Of a stretch of DNA of 7,581 nt, positions 1 through 5,100 are shown piece by piece (position 1 is the first letter of the stretch; each line of letters begins with the position of its first letter). The stretch is from the NCBI GenBank assembly GCA_014523495.1, contig JAATVM010000174.1, forward strand, positions 1-7,581. Direction: 5' to 3'. This DNA is from Nitrososphaerales archaeon TH1920 (GTDB lineage: Archaea > Thermoproteota > Nitrososphaeria > Nitrososphaerales > Nitrososphaeraceae). The notes under the pieces were generated by a model. That model was given only the letters and a program-made list of their open reading frames with translations, searched no databases and was not told the DNA's origin. The position numbers and the translations under genes were made by a program.

Positions 1-171
1 ATGCTAGAGTCATTTGTGATGTACCAAATGTTACTAAGAAAAGAATTTAAGCGAATGCAAAAAAGGTATAACATAATATCAATAAATGGTAATAGATCGA
101 TAATTGAAATAAATGAAGATCTTCAAAAAAGGATTGATAATTATCTTATTAATTTACAGAATTATAAATAA
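1..171 (+). CDS. C-terminal end of a gene cut by the window edge; possibly thymidylate-kinase-like
   Basis: Frame 1 is open from base 1 to a TAA at 169-171, giving at least 56 residues. The ATG at base 1 could be a start, but an internal methionine of a longer gene is more likely because no upstream sequence is visible. The peptide is hydrophilic and basic in the middle (RKEFKRMQKRYN), then has a short beta-like stretch (IISINGNRSIIEI) and a final helix. Helix, then a strand ending in xxNRSI, then a last helix is the order seen at the C-terminus of thymidylate-kinase-like P-loop kinases, where the strand precedes the 'sVeeV' helix. The P-loop itself lies outside the window, so this family call is a weak resemblance only. 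That it is coding is more secure than what it encodes. Confidence 0.4.
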   Translation: MLESFVMYQMLLRKEFKRMQKRYNIISINGNRSIIEINEDLQKRIDNYLINLQNYK

Positions 172-303
172 CTTGAAATATGAATTCAGTATTGGGCTAA
201 TGCTGTAATTTCATAACATAGGTAAATTTAATCTTAAATAGTATGATTGGTATCTTATTTAAGAAATAGATGTTGGCACCATCGATTAATCTTCTTTATA
301 GCA

Positions 304-390
304 ATGACTTTCTGCTATTTGGTCGCTGTTTTGAGCTTCAATGCAATTGTCTTCGCCGTTTCTCCAGAGCATAATTATCAAAAAAAGTAA
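304..390 (+). CDS. Possible 28-residue secreted or membrane mini-ORF, perhaps a truncated signal-peptide remnant
   Basis: ATG at 304 opens 28 codons ending in TAA at 388-390. The frame is open back to a TTG at 247, directly after a TGA. The peptide begins with a hydrophobic run (MTFCYLVAVLSFNAIVFAVS) followed by a short polar tail (PEHNYQKK), as a signal peptide with an Ala-x-Ser-like cleavage region would look. No mature domain follows. It is therefore a very small membrane peptide, the 5' stub of a lost secreted protein, or chance. There is no TATA box at the leaderless spacing; the nearest AT-rich box (about 254-262) would give a leader of roughly 20 bases. The rest of 172-460 shows no gene apart from the sixA promoter. 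Confidence 0.25.
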   Translation: MTFCYLVAVLSFNAIVFAVSPEHNYQKK

Positions 391-426
391 ACATTTACCC
401 TCGAATTAGAAAAGAGGTTCTTAGAG

Positions 427-438
427 AATAATTTATTT
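427..438 (+). promoter_or_regulatory. TATA-like box of the sixA-type gene
   Basis: The AT-only run AATAATTTATTT is centred about 28 bases before the ATG at 461. No purine-rich Shine-Dalgarno sequence lies between them. This spacing fits an archaeal TATA box driving a leaderless transcript that starts at or next to the ATG. Confidence 0.45.
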
Positions 439-460
439 GTAAGCAGATTGATATTAAGTA

Positions 461-976
461 ATGGAATTATTCATTTTACGACATGGTGAAGCTGGACAAA
501 GATCTTCTTTGAAAAGTGATCGGACACGGCCTTTGACCTCTGCCGGAAAAGTTGAAGTTTTTGAGGTTGCAAAAGCCTTAAAAATAATGGGTTTAAAATT
601 TGATTTAATTGTTACAAGTCCGCTAAAAAGGGCATATGACACTGCAGTGATTGTATCCGATATCTTCAAGATAGGTAATACTGTTCAAGTATGGAAAGAG
701 TTAGCTCCCGAGGGCCGAAGGTCAGAAGTATATCGAAAAATATCACAACTAAAAGAGGAATCTGTCGTACTTATTGTTGGACATCAACCTCTTCTTGGTG
801 AAATGGCTAATGATATGATTCATAAGGGAAAATCAAGTCCGTGTAATTTACTTTTGAAGAAAGCAGGAATAGTGAGAATACGCTTGCTAACAAAAAGTAA
901 CGTACCAAGAGGCGAGCTTAGATGGCTGATATCTCCTAGAATATTAAAAAATATTTATAAAAAGAGTCCCAAATGA
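461..976 (+). CDS. sixA: SixA-type phosphohistidine phosphatase (histidine phosphatase superfamily)
   Basis: This 171-residue protein has the size and motif order of the SixA branch of the histidine phosphatase (phosphoglycerate-mutase-like) superfamily. The N-terminal RHG signature is at residues 7-9, with His8 as the expected phosphorylated nucleophile. A DRTRPLTSAG segment (20-29) matches the SixA 'D-x-RPLT-x-x-G' pattern. SPLKRAYDT (53-61) supplies Arg57, and VGHQPLLG (106-113) supplies His108. Together these give the Arg-His-Arg-His catalytic pocket, all intact. Glu84 in LAPEG is a candidate acid. SixA enzymes remove phosphate from phosphohistidine in signalling or phosphotransfer proteins; the substrate here cannot be read from sequence. 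The protein has no signal peptide or membrane segment, so it is cytosolic. The C-terminus is basic. The start at 461 is supported by the immediate N-terminal strand leading into RHG and by the TATA box upstream. The gene has its own promoter and a hairpin over its stop codon, so it appears to be a single-gene unit. Use of the symbol is by family. Confidence 0.88.
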   Translation: MELFILRHGEAGQRSSLKSDRTRPLTSAGKVEVFEVAKALKIMGLKFDLIVTSPLKRAYDTAVIVSDIFKIGNTVQVWKELAPEGRRSEVYRKISQLKEESVVLIVGHQPLLGEMANDMIHKGKSSPCNLLLKKAGIVRIRLLTKSNVPRGELRWLISPRILKNIYKKSPK

Positions 977-1001
977 TGTTGACAATATAAGTCGTCAACA
1001 T
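976..1001 (+). terminator. Hairpin overlapping the sixA stop codon; candidate terminator or operator
   Basis: ATGTTGAC at 976-983 is the exact reverse complement of GTCAACAT at 994-1001, giving an 8-bp stem with a 10-base loop. The left arm begins at the last base of the sixA TGA. There is no downstream T-run, so it is not a classic intrinsic terminator. It could limit read-through, protect the 3' end, or be a protein-binding site in front of the next promoter (1024-1031). Confidence 0.35.
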
Positions 1002-1023
1002 TCAGAAAGTTATGTACATCAGA

Positions 1024-1031
1024 TTTAATTA
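1024..1031 (+). promoter_or_regulatory. TATA-like box of the flavin-protein gene
   Basis: TTTAATTA is centred about 26.5 bases before the ATG at 1054, nearly the same spacing as for the genes at 461 and 2708. No Shine-Dalgarno sequence precedes the ATG (local sequence AGATAATAAGTA), which suggests a leaderless mRNA. Confidence 0.45.
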
Positions 1032-1053
1032 GAACTAGCACAGATAATAAGTA

Positions 1054-1491
1054 ATGAAGTTCCGATCTGCCGACCCCGAATTTGCTCCGATGCATGAAAG
1101 CGAGATCAGTGAGCTACTAAATCAACCCATATATCTACGGGTCGCCATGATCAACGAACGCGATGGTACACCTCTAGTGCATCCTATTTGGTACTATTAC
1201 GAGGATGGAAAATTCTTTGCCGTAAGCAACAGCAGCGGTTCAAAGATTCGTTCGCTGAAGAAGAATCCAGAAGTTTATTTTCTTGTTGACATTGCTGATA
1301 GAGGAGTCCGGGGTAGGGCAAGGGCCAAAGTCATCGACGATCCTGAGTACGCGAAGAAGATAACATCCCGCAATTTAATCAGGTACATGGGATCTGCCGA
1401 TAGTCCGGAGGCAAAGGACCGCATTGAGTTAGCTAGAAACTATAGTGTCATTGAAATTACGCCTCACTTTGTGGCCAGTTGGAAGGCCTAA
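1054..1491 (+). CDS. Pyridoxamine 5'-phosphate oxidase-like split-barrel flavin protein
   Basis: This 145-residue protein has the size and layout of single-domain PNPOx-like split-barrel proteins, which bind FMN or F420 and reduce or oxidise small molecules. The N-terminal helix (MHESEISELLNQP, about 13-25) leads into strands typical of the family. These are 'YLRVAMINERDGTPLVHPIWY' (about 27-47), where small-residue and His-Pro positions line the cofactor site, then DGKFFAVSNSSGSKIRSLKKNP (about 51-72), where Ser/Lys/Arg residues usually contact the cofactor phosphate, then VYFLVDI and a GRARAKVIDD strand. The C-terminal WKA matches the short aromatic tail seen in many members. Substrate and cofactor (FMN or F420) cannot be decided here. 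The protein is probably cytosolic. GC is higher than next door: hand counts on lines 1141-1200 and 1321-1380 gave 28/60 each, against 22-23/60 on sampled lines of the genes on both sides. The start is the ATG 27 bases after a TATA box. Confidence 0.75.
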   Translation: MKFRSADPEFAPMHESEISELLNQPIYLRVAMINERDGTPLVHPIWYYYEDGKFFAVSNSSGSKIRSLKKNPEVYFLVDIADRGVRGRARAKVIDDPEYAKKITSRNLIRYMGSADSPEAKDRIELARNYSVIEITPHFVASWKA

Positions 1492-1529
1492 TAAGAATCT
1501 CTTAGCGAGCTTGTTTTCAGTAACGAGAA

Positions 1530-2429
1530 ATGTTGTTGAATAAAAAACGAAAGTATACAGTGATTGATGCTCCTTCCATACTGGGATTACGACCCACAGG
1601 AGTCGAGCTTCTTCCAAAAGCATTAAGGACAGCAGGTTTACTTGACGGACTAAACGCTGAATACTTTGGGATCGTCACTCCATCGTCACCATACAACCGT
1701 AATCGTGATGAGGCAACTAAATTGCTAAACCCTAGAGCAATCAGAGATTATTCCATAAGACTGGCAGAGGCTGTGAAGTACGTGTTGCATAACAAAAAAT
1801 TTCCTATAGTTCTTGGAGGTGATTGCAGTATCCTAATTGGTAATCTTTTAGCTTTAAGACGTCTAGGCAGATATGGTCTATTTTTTATCGATGGACATGC
1901 CGATTTTTATCAACCAGAAGAATCTCCAACAGGAGAGGTTGCAGATATGGACTTGGCAATAGTATCCGGTTATGGACCTGATATCCTTACTAATATAGAG
2001 GATCTTAAACCACTGGTAATGGAACAGGATATTGTAGTATTTGGATATCGTGATATAGCACAATCTGCTCAGTATGGATGCCAAGATATTAAGAACACTA
2101 CGAACATGGATACCGTCGAACTTACAGATGTGCAAAGGTTAGGACTCAAAAATGCAGCTTCAATTGCTATGGATAAATTTCTTAATAATGAACTCTCCGG
2201 ATTCTGGATTCATCTTGATGTTGATGTTTTAGATGACTCTATCATGCCTGCAGTTGATTATCATCTACCTGGTGGGTTTACTTTCTCAGAATTAAGTGAT
2301 TTGTTAAGGTTATTACTTAAGTCGAAGAAAGCAGTGGGAATAAGCATTACAATCTTCAACCCTACTCTTGATAAAGATGGTTCTATCGCCAGAAATCTTG
2401 TATCAAGTATAGTAAATGGTCTGTCTTAA
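1530..2429 (+). CDS. Arginase/agmatinase-fold ureohydrolase, variant GGDCS type
   Basis: This 299-residue protein is full length for the ureohydrolase (arginase/agmatinase/formiminoglutamase) family, which uses two manganese ions to hydrolyse guanidino-type C-N bonds. The metal motifs appear in order: GGDCS (96-100), DGHADF (121-126) and HLDVDVLDD (228-236). Asp121, His123, Asp125, Asp230 and Asp232 are in place. The usual GGDHS histidine is Cys99. The segment that in classical arginases carries the acid-base histidine (SGNLHG) reads TGEVADMD (134-141), so that histidine is absent. The last motif is IFNPTLD (275-281) rather than the usual E-x-NP-x-D. The GGDCS/ADMD pattern defines a recognised but poorly characterised branch, so arginine or agmatine should not be assumed as substrate. 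The protein is cytosolic. An in-frame TAA at 1521 makes the ATG at 1530 the first possible ATG. It starts 38 bases after the flavin-protein gene with no strong TATA box, so the two may be co-transcribed. Confidence 0.85.
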   Translation: MLLNKKRKYTVIDAPSILGLRPTGVELLPKALRTAGLLDGLNAEYFGIVTPSSPYNRNRDEATKLLNPRAIRDYSIRLAEAVKYVLHNKKFPIVLGGDCSILIGNLLALRRLGRYGLFFIDGHADFYQPEESPTGEVADMDLAIVSGYGPDILTNIEDLKPLVMEQDIVVFGYRDIAQSAQYGCQDIKNTTNMDTVELTDVQRLGLKNAASIAMDKFLNNELSGFWIHLDVDVLDDSIMPAVDYHLPGGFTFSELSDLLRLLLKSKKAVGISITIFNPTLDKDGSIARNLVSSIVNGLS

Positions 2430-2474
2430 GATTCCTAATAATTCTAATTTTACAATATCAACAATCCAGACTTG

Positions 2475-2503
2475 GGATAGTTGGTAAGGATAGTTGGTAA
2501 GGA
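2475..2503. repeat. Two-copy 13-bp tandem repeat
   Basis: The unit GGATAGTTGGTAA occurs exactly twice in tandem (2475-2487 and 2488-2500), followed by a third partial GGA. It lies 46 bases after the stop of the ureohydrolase gene. It is probably a replication-slippage duplication; no binding function can be claimed. Confidence 0.85.
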
Positions 2504-2608
2504 AAAATTTGTTGCAATTGATTTCAACGTAAGCAAGACGTACACAAAAAATTCTTAGTCTAGTAACAACCGAATTGCCCCTTTCTTTTTACGTTCTTAT
2601 CATTGGCG

Positions 2609-2631
2609 TAGAATAGGTAATTCTAATTTTT
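2609..2631 (+). terminator. Weak hairpin plus T-run, candidate terminator
   Basis: TAGAAT (2609-2614) pairs with ATTCTA (2620-2625) across a 5-base loop and is followed by A and five Ts (2627-2631). A T-rich stretch also lies upstream (2581-2590, CTTTCTTTTT). Archaeal termination depends mainly on T-runs, so either could end transcripts from 1530-2429. The stem is short and AT-rich, and the site is about 180 bases after the stop codon. The remainder of 2430-2707 holds no gene. Confidence 0.25.
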
Positions 2632-2677
2632 GTACGCTCAGTACTGTCAACTTCTTGCAGGTAAATGAATAAAAAGC

Positions 2678-2685
2678 TTAATTAA
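2678..2685 (+). promoter_or_regulatory. TATA-like box of the VOC gene
   Basis: TTAATTAA, inside the 10-bp palindrome CTTAATTAAG (2677-2686), is centred 26.5 bases before the ATG at 2708. The spacing fits a leaderless archaeal transcript. The palindrome around the box could also be an operator. Confidence 0.5.
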
Positions 2686-2707
2686 GTCAAATCCCGAATT
2701 AATCAAT

Positions 2708-3103
2708 ATGCCAACAATAGTACACTTCGAAATTCCTTCTGATAACATCGAAAGATCAAAGAAATTCTACAATGAATTGTTCGGATGGAATATCGAGAAA
2801 TGGTCCGGTCCTGGGTCATTACCAGAAGGGTTGGAGGAGTATTTGATAATAACCACCATGGATGACAAAGGGAACAAGTCTATTGCCGGAGGTTTGATAA
2901 AAAGACAGAGTCCTCAACAACAAGGAATGACAAACTACATTGATGTAAAATCAGTTCAAGAATACTCTGCTAAAGTAGAACAATTGGGAGGTAAAGTTAT
3001 GATCCCAAAAAAACCTGTGCCTGGAATGGGTTATTTTGCTGTGTGCATGGATACAGAAAATAATAGCTTTGGTATTTGGGAAACCGATGCCAACGCTAAG
3101 TAA
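2708..3103 (+). CDS. Glyoxalase/bleomycin-resistance (VOC) family protein
   Basis: This 131-residue protein is one VOC unit made of two beta-alpha-beta-beta-beta modules. Module one starts with IVHFEIPSDNIERSKKFY and continues into ELFGW (residues 4-27), the hallmark start of the family, with His6 as the likely first metal ligand. Module two starts at TNYIDVKSVQEYSAKVEQLG (75-94). It continues with GGKVMIPKKPVPGMGYFAV and ends in NNSFGIWETD (118-127), where Glu125 is at the usual last metal-ligand position. The sequence is closest in style to the 'predicted enzyme related to lactoylglutathione lyase' group. True glyoxalase activity is not implied and no substrate can be named. It has no signal peptide. 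It has its own TATA box and no operon partner. Confidence 0.85.
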   Translation: MPTIVHFEIPSDNIERSKKFYNELFGWNIEKWSGPGSLPEGLEEYLIITTMDDKGNKSIAGGLIKRQSPQQQGMTNYIDVKSVQEYSAKVEQLGGKVMIPKKPVPGMGYFAVCMDTENNSFGIWETDANAK

Positions 3104-3332
3104 ATCCCTCCGTCAGCAAAATTCAAATCCTTTTTGCGGTACAATAGGTAACGGCTATATGACATTATACTGCCTTCATAGTAAAAATTAAAACCTACAA
3201 GAGGAGGGTAAATAGACTATCTAGGTATGTGACATTAGGTTCAGTCTCTTTCTTTTGTCATATGAAAATGTAGTGATCCAATTTATTTTATTGATAACTC
3301 GAATAATAAAGCAATGACTGATGGCAAACAAG

Positions 3333-3668
3333 TTATTTTTGGGATTCATAATACTCAATTCGTTGTAACTCAGTTTTTGTATCTACTCTTTTAGAATCAG
3401 GCTGGTTTTTTGTAATCAAAAATTTATCAATTGTATTATTAGTATCAGAATAATATTCAACGTTCATTGCCTTACCCTTTATATTAACGTTTATACATCC
3501 ATATCCTTCATTTGTACTCGCGAGAGAAGAATTCTTATTTAGAGGCTGTATTGACTGTCCACCGGTACCCACAATTACAAAGATAATCCCTAATGGATCA
3601 CGATACTTAAACTGTTCCTTATTGGATATGCTATAACTCAAGTAACAAGGAATTACTATCTTGGGAGG
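3333..3668 (-). pseudogene. C-terminal remnant of a secreted metallophosphoesterase (purple-acid-phosphatase-like)
   Basis: On the minus strand the frame is open from 3668 (just after a TAA) to a stop at 3333-3335. The readable part has no ATG start; TTG at 3641 is the only nearby start-like codon. The peptide contains YRDPLGIIFVIVGTGGQS, then EGYGCINVNIKGKAMNVEYY and then TIDKFLITK. This matches the end of calcineurin-like metallophosphatases, where 'I-x-x-VGTGG' and 'YG-x-x-x-I-x-x-x-G' precede a C-terminal beta-strand tail. The metal-binding core (GDxH, GNHD, GHxH), roughly 250 or more residues, is absent from the adjacent sequence in any frame I read. It is therefore a 5'-truncated, presumably dead gene. 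It would once have belonged to the phosphate-scavenging theme of the neighbourhood. It is also possible, but less likely, that it is a small free-standing protein. Confidence 0.6.
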
Positions 3669-3794
3669 TTAGGGGCGTTCCTTGATTTTATTAGCTTACT
3701 TCCAAATTCAAAGATAGAGCGTAGATGCAACCATTTTGCTGCAATTGCAATTAAAGACCAAGAAAAAGGCAAAGGAAAAACAAAGAGCAAATGA
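3651..3794 (+). pseudogene. Probable remnant of a tyrosine-recombinase (integrase) N-terminal domain
   Basis: The plus strand is open from 3594 to a TGA at 3792-3794 but has no ATG. From 3651 it reads NYYLGRLGAFLDFISLL, then NSKIERRCNHFAAIAIKDQ, then a lysine-rich tail. The order 'Y-L-x-RL-x-x-F-x-DFI ... IE-x-RC-x-x-FA-x-x-A-x-x-D' resembles the N-terminal core-binding segment of integrase-like recombinases common in Thaumarchaeal genomes. That is from memory and unverified. The catalytic R-HxxR-Y domain is not present. The fragment begins where the antisense metallophosphatase remnant stops being readable, which suggests an old insertion or deletion junction near 3650-3670. Confidence 0.35.
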
Positions 3795-3806
3795 TAATAC
3801 GGTATT

Positions 3807-4004
3807 ATGGAAACTAAGAAGCGTAAAAAACCTGCTATTACTCAAGGAACAGGTGGAGATCATGCAGCATCTACAATCGCATCACATACAGAAATTAAGG
3901 TAACGAATGAAACACCAATCATGTCTGAGAACTGAACATGTTCCAAGTGCCTAAGAAATTTTTCTTCTGCGGAATAATATTGGCACCATTCCTGTATCCA
4001 ATAG
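3807..4004 (+). pseudogene. Small ORF (42 codons) that may continue through nonsense codons into a zinc-finger-like segment
   Basis: ATG at 3807 opens METKKRKKPAITQGTGGD and ends at a TGA (3933-3935) after 42 residues: a basic start followed by a Thr/Ser-rich, polar body. Read on in the same frame, the next residues are TCSKCLRNFSSAE, then a TAA (3975-3977), then YWHHSCIQ, then a TAG (4002-4004). This reproduces a C-x2-C-(11)-H-H-x2-C spacing close to archaeal single zinc-finger proteins. Two simple nonsense changes in a short zinc-finger gene would explain this. Equally, the 42-residue ORF may be all there is, or the finger may be coincidence. No clear TATA box is seen at the expected place. 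No other gene is supported between 3669 and 4083. Confidence 0.3.
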
Positions 4005-4083
4005 TTTAACTTACAACACAACCAAAACTCCAAAGTTACCACCAACTTTCAGCACGCCACTTGTCACTGCCTATCCAACAAGT

Positions 4084-5094
4084 CTATTGACCTGAAAATA
4101 TTACCTTAATTGATATCAGTACGAGCGCTGCAACAGCCGCGCTAGCCGGTATTGTAATAATCCAAGCGTAAACTATTCTCTTGCCCACTCCCCATCTGAC
4201 AGCGGATAATCGTTTCGTAGCACCTACCCCCATTATTGCCCCAGCTATTGCGTGAGTCGTACTGACTGGTATACCGAGCCAAGCCATAGATGTCAGTATG
4301 ACACCTCCTCCAGTTTCTGCACAAAACCCCTGATAAGGACGCAAATTGGTCAACTTGAAGGCCATTGTCTTAACTATCCTCCAACCTCCAAAGAATGTGC
4401 CAAGAGCAATAGCAAACGCAGCCGCCAATACAACTTCTATAGGAACTGCAAATGACTTGGAGTCTAGCAATCCACCTGCAATGAGCAACGCAGTGATGAC
4501 TCCCATTGTCTTTTGACCATCGTTAGCGCCATGGGTTAATGAAAAAAAGATTGAAGAAAAAACTTGAAGTCGACCAAAAATCTTGTTAACATGAGAAGCT
4601 GTTTGGTTTCTGAAAAAATACATTACTGCAATCGCAACTACTAACGCACAGCCAAAACCCAGAGTAGGTGATACCGGTATAAATACAAGAGTTTTTTCAA
4701 TTCCTGAAAACACCAAAGCGGATGTTCCCCCTGCTATCAACGCTGAACCTATAAGACCCCCTATCAATGCATTACTACTTGAGGATGGAAGTCCGAAATA
4801 CCACGTTACCAAATCCCATACTATCGCACCAATTAATCCTGCAAAGATTACATCCACCGTAGAAAACGAGGGCTGTATTATTCCTTTTCCGACAGTTGCT
4901 GCAACAGCCGTTCCGAAAATGAAAGGTCCGGCAAAGTTGGCTAAGGCTGCAACACTTACAGCATATAGAGGTCTTAGTACTCTGGTACCAACTACGGTAG
5001 CGATTGAGTTGGCTGAATCATGGAAGCCATTAACAAAGTCAAAAAAGAGAGCGACCGAAATTGCTCCATATACTGCAATTTCAATGTACTGCAA
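4084..5094 (-). CDS. pit: PiT-family low-affinity inorganic phosphate transporter
   Basis: This 336-residue, strongly hydrophobic protein has the two inverted PHO4-family signatures of PiT permeases, which import phosphate with cations (in some members as a metal-phosphate complex). Signature one is GFHDSANSIATVVGT (23-37) followed by PSSSSNALIGG (103-113). Signature two is THGANDGQKTMG (187-198) followed by PVSTTHAIAGAIMG (276-289). About 9-10 membrane segments can be traced, including roughly 5-22, 46-66, 82-98, 106-128, 145-161, 216-236, 263-290 and 307-331. Length is short-to-normal for archaeal PiT proteins (no large central loop). The first codon after the DUF47 stop able to start translation is a TTG at 5094-5092, reading TTG CAG TAC; there is no in-frame ATG before the first signature. 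It follows the DUF47 gene by 6 bases and lies in the same frame, so the two form one operon. Confidence 0.92.
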   Translation of the reverse strand: MQYIEIAVYGAISVALFFDFVNGFHDSANSIATVVGTRVLRPLYAVSVAALANFAGPFIFGTAVAATVGKGIIQPSFSTVDVIFAGLIGAIVWDLVTWYFGLPSSSSNALIGGLIGSALIAGGTSALVFSGIEKTLVFIPVSPTLGFGCALVVAIAVMYFFRNQTASHVNKIFGRLQVFSSIFFSLTHGANDGQKTMGVITALLIAGGLLDSKSFAVPIEVVLAAAFAIALGTFFGGWRIVKTMAFKLTNLRPYQGFCAETGGGVILTSMAWLGIPVSTTHAIAGAIMGVGATKRLSAVRWGVGKRIVYAWIITIPASAAVAALVLISIKVIFSGQ

Positions 5095-5100
5095 TATGTC

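Noticed and set aside
454..669. 71-codon open frame on the minus strand opposite sixA
   Set aside because: Lies fully antisense to the well-supported SixA gene and has no recognisable family or promoter.
1878..2135. 85-codon minus-strand frame inside the ureohydrolase
   Set aside because: Antisense shadow of a gene with intact catalytic motifs; its own composition is unlike a protein.
2439..2630. Identical 13-mers TAATTCTAATTTT at 2439-2451 and 2618-2630
   Set aside because: Low-complexity AT sequence, non-adjacent and with no flanking similarity; chance is likely, so it was not called a repeat element.
3656..3841. Hydrophobic minus-strand frame opposite the integrase-like fragment
   Set aside because: No start codon, no family resemblance, and explained as the complement of an A-rich, Lys-coding strand.
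3718..3903. 61-codon plus-strand frame rich in Leu/Lys/Gln
   Set aside because: No ATG near its beginning; overlaps the better integrase-like and zinc-finger-like readings in other frames; looks like low-complexity A-rich read-out.
3860..4045. 61-codon minus-strand frame downstream of pit
   Set aside because: Opposite the zinc-finger-like reading, no promoter, cysteine/tryptophan-rich odd composition, no family match.
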